IMG/VR virus record: IMGVR_UViG_3300018080_000200
Location: 1 to 59,557 of that record
Reading direction: 5' to 3' (one strand)
DNA length: 59,557 nt
Source: a virus
Shown here: positions 1 to 6,656 of the stretch, piece by piece
Layout of the letters: every line of letters begins with the position of its first letter
Numbering within the stretch: position 1 is the first letter of the stretch
The notes under the pieces: model-generated
The model's input: only the letters and a program-made list of their open reading frames with translations
Database searches by the model: none
Told to the model about the DNA's origin: nothing
Position numbers and translations under genes: made by a program

Positions 1-2
1 CT

Positions 3-119
3 ACACGGGATTTTCAAGCCTGTGGACATGGAAGCGCTGATCATATCTTCGGATTTGATGAAACTACTGTGGTTGAAGCAGGAACCGGAAACGCGCATTC
101 GTGCGCACTTTTTGGATAG
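3..119 (+). CDS. partial small ORF in the repeat (C-terminal part)
   Basis: This is an open frame entering from the left edge and ending in TAG. It is the C-terminal 38 codons of the same 53-residue peptide that is complete at 58917-59078. The end (VVEAGTGNAHSCAL) faintly resembles one RCC1-type repeat (AG..H.CAL), but one short match proves nothing. The complete copy has no clear Shine-Dalgarno site and the two copies differ only at two bases, so coding status is uncertain. The segment could instead be an untranslated repeat with a hairpin. Confidence 0.25.
   Translation, partial: TRDFQACGHGSADHIFGFDETTVVEAGTGNAHSCALFG
93..113 (+). terminator. possible intrinsic terminator (UUCG hairpin plus T run)
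   Basis: GCGCA-TTCG-TGCGC forms a five-base-pair GC-rich stem capped by a UUCG tetraloop, followed after AC by TTTTT. This is the arrangement of a short Rho-independent terminator, and it lies just upstream of the first gene of the structural block. The stem is short, so strength is doubtful. The same element occurs in the internal repeat copy. Confidence 0.4.
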
Positions 120-186
120 CAGGCAGGAAAGCCTAAGAAATACGAAGGCCCTGTTCTAACTGTAAAATAGTTTTATGAGGTACAAC

Positions 187-525
187 ATGCCAATTACAAA
201 CCAGGACATTGGAATGCGGGCTTATATGGAGGGGTTCAAAGGTGAACTTCTTACTAAAATAGCCCAAGGAGCTTACTATGGCCCTCCAGGTATGCCAGGC
301 CCACAGGGTCCTGTCCAGTCGGCTGCTGCAAGTGCTGGAGCTGGATTACCAGCCGATATGACTGAAGCTCAATTTGAGAACCCTGCGCTGCAAGAGCAGC
401 TATCTGGCCCAGCTTCGGAGGCCCAACCAGTGGACTTTACTCCGGAAGAGCTACAGTATCTACAGCAATTGCTATCTAGTCAATTGCAAAGTGGGTATGG
501 AGGCATGTATGGCGGATCTTATTGA
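187..525 (+). CDS. small virion-type protein with collagen-like patch
   Basis: This 112-residue protein has no family I can name. I chose the ATG at 187 over the one at 175 because TGAGG at 176-180 sits six bases upstream. Near the N-terminus it has the recurring motif of this phage (Y-M-E-G-F-K-x-E-L-L-x-K-I-A). A short run of Gly-X-Y triplets (GPPGMPGPQGP) follows, then an Ala/Gly/Pro/Gln-rich, low-complexity tail. The 17-base overlap with the next gene suggests translational coupling. It may be a minor virion component; this is inference from context. Confidence 0.65.
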   Translation: MPITNQDIGMRAYMEGFKGELLTKIAQGAYYGPPGMPGPQGPVQSAAASAGAGLPADMTEAQFENPALQEQLSGPASEAQPVDFTPEELQYLQQLLSSQLQSGYGGMYGGSY

Positions 526-1075
526 TAAACAAGGGTATATCGTGGGGTTCGTTAAAACCGCTAGTCGTACCCTAGACATCTCCGAGGATGATGCAACAGG
601 TCTTCTGTGCATATATTGTCTTGAGAAATCTGCTGAAATTCCTTGGTTAAAGGATGTAGGCAATTTTCTTAGTAAAGCTTACGGAAGCGATATCCGGAAC
701 ATGGATTGGAAGCACCATCTAGCCCGATTAGGATTGGGTGCGGTTGGGGGTGGACTCCTTAGTGGAGTAGTCGGAAAGAACCCCTTGTGGGGGGCTATGC
801 TCGGCGGAGGAGCCTCGTTAGCTGCACCAATTGGAAGAGGTATTTATGAAGCCTGGAATGCTCCAGGAGGATACTTTGGGGATTTCTGGAAGAAATACGG
901 TGCTAAGTACAAACAACTAAATCCTTCGCAACAGAGAGGCTTTATGAAAGAGTGGCAGAGGATATCTCAACTTCCTACGATGAAAGGTAAAAAGTGGGGT
1001 GATATTCTTGCGGCTACTAAGAAAACTTTAGGTAGAATACAACCTTACAAACCTCTCTATCAACAGAGGCAGTGA
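509..1075 (+). CDS. glycine-rich motif-bearing protein
   Basis: The protein has 188 residues if translation starts at the ATG at 509, which has GGAGG at 499-503 and makes the most sense after the overlap with the previous gene. An upstream in-frame ATG at 374 lies deep inside that gene and is unlikely. The N-terminus has the family motif (G-Y-I-V-G-F-V-K-T-A). A hydrophobic, glycine-rich stretch in the middle (GVVGKNPLWGAMLGGGAS) looks like a glycine zipper that could enter a membrane. The C-terminal third is basic. No known domain is recognised. Confidence 0.65.
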   Translation: MADLIDKQGYIVGFVKTASRTLDISEDDATGLLCIYCLEKSAEIPWLKDVGNFLSKAYGSDIRNMDWKHHLARLGLGAVGGGLLSGVVGKNPLWGAMLGGGASLAAPIGRGIYEAWNAPGGYFGDFWKKYGAKYKQLNPSQQRGFMKEWQRISQLPTMKGKKWGDILAATKKTLGRIQPYKPLYQQRQ

Positions 1076-1524
1076 TGTCTAAATTACAATTTTATAACGG
1101 TTTTATGACCAAGTGTGCCGCCTTAGGGCTTACAACGCAAGATAGTTTAAACCTATGGAAAGAAGCTATGGTAGATCCGAGTATCTTGGGTATTGCCTCT
1201 ACTAAGCTAGACCCTAAAGAGTACTACAAACGTACTGGACAGCTTTTGGATAAGGGTAAATCTAGTAAGGTTAAGACCCCAGCCCCAGTACAGAAAGCCA
1301 CCAAAAAGGCTAATCTGTTAGAGTTAGCGGAGGAATACCGCATTCCTCAGGTTAATGAATACTTCTGTAAGTGTGCGGAGGAAGGGATCAACACTAAAGA
1401 CAGTGTGATGGCTCTATTAGAGCATTTAGGGCTGTCCAAGAAGGCTGATATTCAATTCAATTACAATTATCAGGACCCATTCGTGGCACTTGCCGATTGT
1501 ATGTTACAAATTGGGAGCAAATAA
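1075..1524 (+). CDS. protein with two copies of the GF..K.A..G motif
   Basis: The 149-residue product starts at the ATG overlapping the upstream TGA by one base, with AGAGG at 1065-1069. It carries the recurring motif twice. The first is at the N-terminus (FYNGFMTKCAALGLTTQDS) and the second near residue 95 (EYFCKCAEEGINTKDSV). Each is followed by a helix rich in Leu and Glu. A basic Lys/Pro linker separates them. The doubled arrangement shows that the motif behaves as a small mobile module of about 30 residues. Function is unknown. Confidence 0.7.
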   Translation: MSKLQFYNGFMTKCAALGLTTQDSLNLWKEAMVDPSILGIASTKLDPKEYYKRTGQLLDKGKSSKVKTPAPVQKATKKANLLELAEEYRIPQVNEYFCKCAEEGINTKDSVMALLEHLGLSKKADIQFNYNYQDPFVALADCMLQIGSK

Positions 1525-1952
1525 TGACTGGTGAAGAACTTTTGAAACAAACGTTTTGGGCTGGTTATCAGGATGAGATGAAGAAGATGGCTGCTGGGCG
1601 AATGATGCCCACCGAGGGGCCGGAAGCTGTTGGATTAGAAGATCCTGACGCAGCCACTAAGGCATTACTAAAGGCTTTGGCTGAACGTGGAGGCTCGGCA
1701 GGTATCGGCGCTGCCGGTGGGGCTGGTCTCGGAGCTGGTCTTGGCGCGTTAGCTGGCGCACCTGGGACTGGAGCTGCCCTTGGCGGGGCCGCTGGATTAG
1801 CCGGAGGTGCTGCGCTTCCGGAGTTGCAGGCAATTGCAGAAAGATACGGCCCTGAAGCTTTAGAAACTATTATGAAGTTTTTTGGGGCAGGTGAAGGAAC
1901 ACCTGCAAGTGGTGGAGTTAATCCTCAGAGTCTTGGTAGAACGGTTAGGTAA
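1524..1952 (+). CDS. glycine-zipper motif-bearing protein
   Basis: Start chosen at the TAATG overlap, which gives 142 residues; GGGAG lies at 1513-1517. The N-terminus contains a variant of the family motif (F-W-A-G-Y-Q-D-E-M-K-K-M-A). Residues of roughly 60-105 form a long Gly/Ala-rich hydrophobic stretch with GxxxG spacing, the pattern of a glycine zipper or membrane-spanning hairpin. The C-terminal part is a short helix plus a polar tail. It is probably a virion or membrane-active protein. No specific family is recognised. Confidence 0.65.
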   Translation: MTGEELLKQTFWAGYQDEMKKMAAGRMMPTEGPEAVGLEDPDAATKALLKALAERGGSAGIGAAGGAGLGAGLGALAGAPGTGAALGGAAGLAGGAALPELQAIAERYGPEALETIMKFFGAGEGTPASGGVNPQSLGRTVR

Positions 1953-1957
1953 TTTAC

Positions 1958-2272
1958 ATGTCATACGGAAAATGCACGATTCAAGCAGTAACTGCTGTTC
2001 CGGCTGAGATCATTTTCGTAAAGTCTATTTCTCCGTCTGCTCCTCATGAAGTGTGCCATGCCGTTTGGTTGCATAACCATGGAACTGCTACAATACACTA
2101 TACGTATAATATAGAAACTAACCCTAATCCTGACCCTGCTACGGGTAACTCATTTGAGCTTTTAGCGGGGGAACAGATTATACTTGGGGGGCATGATGGA
2201 GAACAGATAAAACGAATGCGCTTTTTAGTTAGTGTGGGGACGGGTGTCTTTAAATGGGCTCGTATGTGGTAA
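1958..2272 (+). CDS. small beta-rich structural protein, unknown
   Basis: This 104-residue protein is predicted mainly beta from its alternating hydrophobic pattern. It has no signal peptide and no membrane segment. It begins the block of fiber genes and is followed 18 bases later by a fiber-like gene, so it is probably a tail or fiber accessory protein. The SD site is weak. I do not recognise a family. Confidence 0.55.
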   Translation: MSYGKCTIQAVTAVPAEIIFVKSISPSAPHEVCHAVWLHNHGTATIHYTYNIETNPNPDPATGNSFELLAGEQIILGGHDGEQIKRMRFLVSVGTGVFKWARMW

Positions 2273-2290
2273 TACGCAGTAGAGGATACT

Positions 2291-2671
2291 ATGTCTTTTA
2301 TAATGGTTGTTAGAGGAGGCAGCGGAGGTGGGGGTACAGTTCATAATAGCCTTAGTGGGTTAGAAGGTGTAGGACCAGAGTTTATTCATTTAAGCCAAGT
2401 AGAGTACAATACGCTTCTTAGTAGTGTAGAACAAAGATTCGGCGTAGCTGCTATAGGAACAAGCACTGTTGTACTAACAGTTACGTTTGGTACCCCATTT
2501 ATTGGATCTCCAGATTATAATGTTAGTTTCTCGTTTAGTAATGACGTCGATCCTGCCCCTAATGCCCTTACTGGAATGGTTATTCAGCGCACTTTAACCC
2601 AAATGACAATCGAAATTGCAGGTGAAGTTGATACCGGTAACTATAAAATGTTTTGGAGAGCTTATAGGTAA
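2291..2671 (+). CDS. short tail-fiber-like protein
   Basis: The 126-residue protein has a Gly-rich N-terminal linker and a short H-L-S-x-x-E-Y-N-T-L segment like those that precede receptor-binding ends of phage fibers. The C-terminal domain (about residues 60-126) is beta-rich and ends in an N-Y-K-M-F-W-R-A-Y motif. The next gene ends in a similar domain (N-Y-D-L-H-W-V-A-Y), so the two share a C-terminal fold, possibly an H-type-lectin-like trimer tip. An AGAGGA site precedes the start. Receptor binding is inference. Confidence 0.6.
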   Translation: MSFIMVVRGGSGGGGTVHNSLSGLEGVGPEFIHLSQVEYNTLLSSVEQRFGVAAIGTSTVVLTVTFGTPFIGSPDYNVSFSFSNDVDPAPNALTGMVIQRTLTQMTIEIAGEVDTGNYKMFWRAYR

Positions 2672-2683
2672 GAGGAGATTCAT

Positions 2684-4369
2684 ATGTTACTTACAGCTGA
2701 AGGTTTAATTAACCCCGCTACTAGTGGTAACGTTACTATTGATGCTACCAATGGTGGAAATATCTACTTTGATTTAGGAGATACTGCGGGAGTTAAACAG
2801 GCTATATTCCGCGATTCCGGTGGGGCGCCGGTTTTAACAATTAACTCGGATGGCGATGCTGTTTTAGAAGGTAATCTACAGGTAAAAGGTGACTCGGTTA
2901 TTTTTGAAACTGGTACCAAACTTGTTGAGGATAACCTAATAGGTTTAAACTATGTGGCTTCCGGGGGAGCCCCTACTTTAGTATCAGCAGGTATCTATAT
3001 TCAACGAGAAGATTTAGCTGTGGAGGGGGAACCGACTGCAGGTACTGCGAGTGCTACGCATAGACAATTTATTTGGCATGAGAGCAACGATGCATGGTCT
3101 ATACAAGTAAACGCTACAGATATTGTCTCTATTCCCTATAGTAATGGCACTCCTTCCACAGCTTTTGCTGCCAGTAATCCCAATTTAGCTACACGCGGGG
3201 CTGCGGTAGGTACTTCTGGAGCAGCACAAATTGGAGTATATGATGACTCTTCTTTTGTGTTTATTGCAACTCCTGGGGAAGTCCAAGAGGCGCTTCGACA
3301 ACTCGATGCCGCGATAGATGGGCTTGGGGTTACAGGGTTTGCCACCCCTAATCTAACGCTGGGAACATCCAATGCAGCCGGATCTGCTACTACTGTTATA
3401 CGCTCAGATGCTACCATCTTGGTATTTGATGGTACCACTCCGGCTAATGTCAGTACTTCTGGCGCTACTGGGAGTGCCACAGTTACTGCTAGAAGAGACC
3501 ATGTTCATGGACATGGGCAGATAATCGGTGGGGCCTCTTTAGCAAATTCCTACCACGATGCAAGAGACGTTAATACGACTAACTTTGCATCTCCTAGTAA
3601 CTATACTCCTGTTATAGGATCAGATGGTAATGCTAATTTTGTATCTGTAGAAGACCATTTGAGAGCTATCGATACAGCTATTGGTACGGCTACGGCAAAT
3701 GCCTATGGTACCATTAACGGTAATACAGGAACTGCTGTAGCAGCCTCTGCATCAGATACTATTACCATTACCGGTACAGACGGAATTAGTGCTGTTGCTA
3801 CTAATGGCTCTCCAGACACACTACAATTTTCTCCTACTTTTGCTGCCCCAGGGTTTACTCTCGGGATTGCGGCAGCGGCAGGGTCTGCGTCTTCTTTTGT
3901 TCGTTCGGATGCGACTATTGCTATTTTTGATTCTACTAATCCTACAACGATTCAACCCGATGATGCAGCGGCGGTTGGCACAGCCGCATTCACTGCTAGA
4001 CGAGACCACCAGCATGCTATTGCTACTGATACTCCTGTAGGGATTGGTGGAGTTTTAGCTGAGGGTACCTCTACTAGCTTTGCTAGAGCAGACCACGTGC
4101 ATACTGTGGACTTTTCCGACGGAGCAAATGTAAAAGGAGGTTCAGCAGATATAGGCAGTGGGTCGACATCTGTGGCAGTAACGTTTAGTACAGCGTTTAG
4201 TACAGCCTGTACTAGAGTTGTATGCACAATAGAGAATACTACGGACGGTTCTCCGTTGGCTATTGTTGTTACTATTACAGCACGTACCACTACTGGGTTT
4301 ACAGCCACTCTTTCCGGGGCTACCGATAGTGCTAACTACGATTTACATTGGGTTGCTTATGGAAGTTAA
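2684..4369 (+). CDS. tail fiber protein
   Basis: This 561-residue protein has the hallmarks of a phage tail fiber: Ser/Thr/Ala/Gly-rich beta repeats and three R-x-D-H-x-H histidine motifs of the kind common in trimeric fibers (ARRDHVHGHG, ARRDHQHAIA, ARADHVHTVD). Two internal units of about 120 residues resemble each other (both with LG..AAGSA...RSDATI). The C-terminal 70 residues match the tip domain of the preceding protein. AGAGGAG just upstream sets the start. It is predicted to be trimeric and outside the particle, binding the cell surface. Confidence 0.8.
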   Translation: MLLTAEGLINPATSGNVTIDATNGGNIYFDLGDTAGVKQAIFRDSGGAPVLTINSDGDAVLEGNLQVKGDSVIFETGTKLVEDNLIGLNYVASGGAPTLVSAGIYIQREDLAVEGEPTAGTASATHRQFIWHESNDAWSIQVNATDIVSIPYSNGTPSTAFAASNPNLATRGAAVGTSGAAQIGVYDDSSFVFIATPGEVQEALRQLDAAIDGLGVTGFATPNLTLGTSNAAGSATTVIRSDATILVFDGTTPANVSTSGATGSATVTARRDHVHGHGQIIGGASLANSYHDARDVNTTNFASPSNYTPVIGSDGNANFVSVEDHLRAIDTAIGTATANAYGTINGNTGTAVAASASDTITITGTDGISAVATNGSPDTLQFSPTFAAPGFTLGIAAAAGSASSFVRSDATIAIFDSTNPTTIQPDDAAAVGTAAFTARRDHQHAIATDTPVGIGGVLAEGTSTSFARADHVHTVDFSDGANVKGGSADIGSGSTSVAVTFSTAFSTACTRVVCTIENTTDGSPLAIVVTITARTTTGFTATLSGATDSANYDLHWVAYGS

Positions 4370-4405
4370 TGTGGGGCTTGGATTAAAAGGTATATACAAT
4401 ACGCT

Positions 4406-4762
4406 ATGTCATTTATTTACATCGTGTGTGATCCATCCTCTGGGTCTACCCCTTCAACCCCTACCATTTATGATAATGGTAACAGCGGTACAGCGGCGAC
4501 GATAGATTGGTCTAGAAGTAATTTACAGCAGATAACGCTGGATAATGATTGTACATTTACCTTCACCAATCCAACAGAGGGACAATCTTGTAAATTATAT
4601 ATTATCCAAGACGGCGTTGGTGGGCATGTTATTACATGGCCAAGTCTGACTTGGGACAAAAACGTTGAACCGACTTGGTCTACTCTGTCAGGTATTCTCA
4701 ATATAGCTTTTTTAGATTACTTTGGGTCTGCGTGGGTCGGTGCTGGGTGGACTCCTGTCTAA
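4406..4762 (+). CDS. fiber-associated beta domain protein
   Basis: This 118-residue protein has the pattern of a small phage fiber domain: a stretch N-P-T-E-G-Q-S-C-K-L-Y-I-I-Q-D-G followed by H-V-I-T-W-P and a C-terminal aromatic strand. This arrangement (G-Q-x-x-x-L-x-x-x-Q-D-G...T-W-P) recurs at the ends of many tail fiber or tail appendage proteins. It lies among fiber genes. A structural role on the tail is likely; the exact position is unknown. No strong SD site is seen close to the start. Confidence 0.6.
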   Translation: MSFIYIVCDPSSGSTPSTPTIYDNGNSGTAATIDWSRSNLQQITLDNDCTFTFTNPTEGQSCKLYIIQDGVGGHVITWPSLTWDKNVEPTWSTLSGILNIAFLDYFGSAWVGAGWTPV

Positions 4763-4777
4763 ATGTGTGGGGAACTT

Positions 4778-5041
4778 ATGAAAGTTAAGATAATCGATAT
4801 TAATACTAGTAGTAATGCGAGTATCGTTATAACATACAAGGTGTACACTGATGCTGAGGTTTATCAGTATACTGATACAATTGGGTTACATAATTTGGAA
4901 ACTTCAGACCAAAACGCTGTTTTGCTGTATATTAAAGAGGGTCTAAGTGCTCGTATTTCGCAGAAACAGGCGGAGGAAGCTTCAATATTATCCGCTACAG
5001 CAAACAGTAAAATGGATATTATGTGGGATTTAAGTGGCTGA
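4778..5041 (+). CDS. small fiber-cluster protein, unknown
   Basis: The start at 4778 is preferred over the in-frame ATG at 4763 because GGGGAA lies four bases before it; the product is 87 residues. It has a beta-rich N-terminal half and a helical C-terminal half (LSARISQKQAEEASIL). It overlaps the following GTG start by eight bases, so the two are probably translated together. Position suggests a chaperone or linker for the adhesin that follows. No family is recognised. Confidence 0.55.
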   Translation: MKVKIIDINTSSNASIVITYKVYTDAEVYQYTDTIGLHNLETSDQNAVLLYIKEGLSARISQKQAEEASILSATANSKMDIMWDLSG

Positions 5042-6269
5042 TTTTGTTTCAAAGTGGCATGTTACTCCTGGGTACATGGATATTATATTACCACTACACA
5101 GTGGTGGAGTATATAATTTTACAGTTGACTACGGAGATGGTTCAGGGCCAAAGACCGTTACTGCTTACAATGATCCAAACGCAACCCATACCTATACCGT
5201 GGCAGCTCAGTACACAGTAATAATTTCAGGGACTATAATTGGGTGGACGTTTTCTGGAAATCCAACTAATGCTAGTAAATTTGACGAGATTTTACAATGG
5301 GGAGATCTTAGACTAGGAAATACTGGACGAAATTTCTATTATTGTTCAAATCTACAAGTCACCGCAGTAGACCCATTAGATTTAACTGGCACAACTACTC
5401 TTAGTGAGATGTTTAATTTTTGCTCTGGTATGACCAGCATATATGCTGAAAATTGGGATACTAGTAGTATTACTGATATGTACTCAGTGTTTTACCATTG
5501 TACCTCTCTAACATCGGTATATATTTCTTCTTGGGATGTTAGCAATGTACTCGATATGTCTTGGATGTTTATGTTTGACCTTGCTCTTTCTACTATAGAT
5601 TTATCCTCTTGGGATACGGGCAGCGTAACAAACTTTGGGGCTATGTTTGTATATTGTCTAGGTATAGCAGATTTCAGTATGTTGGAAAACTGGGATACTA
5701 GCAGTGCGACTACTATGTGGGGTATGTTTTACTATACTAGCGTGTCTAGTTTTAGTGTGGAAAATTGGGATACAAGTAATGTTACTGATATGAACAGTAT
5801 GTTTGCATACTGCAGTTATCTAGTCAGAGTTGATTTTTTACGAGATTGGGATGTAAGTAAAGTTACTAACTTTAGTACTATGTTCCAAAGTTGTACTAAT
5901 TTAGTGGAAATAGATTTGAGATATTGGGATACCAGCAGTGCTGCGAATATGAACGCTATGTTTTACTACTGTACTTCTCTGGTTGCTCCTCATTGCTACA
6001 ACTTTAGTATTAGAAATACCACAGAATTAAATCGTATGTTTTATCAGACAAATTTACGAACAAATGTATATAGTGCTATTTTGATATCCTTTGCTAAACA
6101 AGTAACAGGCATCCCTAGCACTATACAATGGATTAATGCTATTAAGTACTATTTGGGTAGAACAGCGGATGCTAGAGATTATTTAATTAATACGGTGGGG
6201 TGGAGTATTGTAGATAGTGGTGATGATGGGGTTATGCAGTCTAGTGGAAAAGTATTATGTACTGTTTAA
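5034..6269 (+). CDS. BspA/DUF285-type repeat adhesin on the tail
   Basis: The GTG-started 411-residue protein opens with a short PKD-like beta segment (V-D-Y-G-D-G-S-G-P and T-H-T-Y). Seven repeats of about 26 residues follow, with core W-D-T/V-S-x-V-T-D-M-x-x-M-F-x-x-C-x-x-L. This is the DUF285 or BspA-like leucine-rich repeat found on surface proteins of mycoplasmas, treponemes and gut bacteria. No signal peptide or anchor is seen, so it is a virion part rather than a cell-surface protein. Its place among fiber genes supports receptor or matrix binding. The base composition here is AT-rich relative to the capsid genes. Confidence 0.75.
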   Translation: MADFVSKWHVTPGYMDIILPLHSGGVYNFTVDYGDGSGPKTVTAYNDPNATHTYTVAAQYTVIISGTIIGWTFSGNPTNASKFDEILQWGDLRLGNTGRNFYYCSNLQVTAVDPLDLTGTTTLSEMFNFCSGMTSIYAENWDTSSITDMYSVFYHCTSLTSVYISSWDVSNVLDMSWMFMFDLALSTIDLSSWDTGSVTNFGAMFVYCLGIADFSMLENWDTSSATTMWGMFYYTSVSSFSVENWDTSNVTDMNSMFAYCSYLVRVDFLRDWDVSKVTNFSTMFQSCTNLVEIDLRYWDTSSAANMNAMFYYCTSLVAPHCYNFSIRNTTELNRMFYQTNLRTNVYSAILISFAKQVTGIPSTIQWINAIKYYLGRTADARDYLINTVGWSIVDSGDDGVMQSSGKVLCTV

Positions 6270-6290
6270 ACTAATGTATAGTATAATATT

Positions 6291-6632
6291 ATGAAGTATA
6301 CAGTGTTATTACTACTGTTGTTTACAGGGTGTGCTTATCCTACAACGGAGTACCAGATCGTTTTGAGTGCTAAGCATGCTTCTGAGGATTGTTTTGAAGC
6401 AGCCAGCAAGTGCGTAGCCAAGCTAAGGAAATTAGAGTATCCTAAGGTTACTCTATGCACTGGATTATTAGATATTGGAGAGCATGCGTGGGTAGAGTAT
6501 AGTATGGAAGGTATCCGTATGGTATTAGACCCATTTGGTAATCCTATGTTGTGTACTAGATCTGAGTTTATTAATAAAGTTATTATAGAAAGAGTACGTG
6601 TAGAGTATACTATTACCAAAAGTGTCCCTTAG
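6291..6632 (+). CDS. lipoprotein with possible papain/transglutaminase-like fold
   Basis: The 113-residue product starts with Met-Lys, a Leu-rich hydrophobic core and the lipobox L-F-T-G-C (Cys14), so it is a predicted lipoprotein. The mature part has a helix with Cys34, then H-A-W-V-E-Y (His65) and V-L-D-P (Asp80). That Cys-His-Asp order and spacing recalls the transglutaminase/NlpC-like papain fold, though the protein is short. It may act at the host envelope, for example in superinfection exclusion; this is inference. No SD site is seen. A TATAAT lies at 6282-6287, but no matching -35 is present. Confidence 0.6.
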   Translation: MKYTVLLLLLFTGCAYPTTEYQIVLSAKHASEDCFEAASKCVAKLRKLEYPKVTLCTGLLDIGEHAWVEYSMEGIRMVLDPFGNPMLCTRSEFINKVIIERVRVEYTITKSVP

Positions 6633-6656
6633 TCTCTGGATATTTAAGAGGAGTAT

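Larger units (their letters stand above)
1..123. repeat. left-end partial copy of the 211-bp repeat
   Basis: These bases match the right part of the internal repeat copy at 58872-59082. The alignment runs from base 1 (= 58960) to base 123 (= 59082), with mismatches only at base 1 and base 24. The copies part after the shared TAGCAGG. Bases 1-35 are also identical to the last 35 bases of the window. The repeat is therefore truncated here by the window edge, and its left part is either the copy at the right end or lies outside the window. Confidence 0.9.

Noticed and set aside
6282-6287. TATAAT just before the lipoprotein gene as a promoter
   Set aside because: No fitting -35 element is found and the start codon would lie upstream of the expected transcription start.
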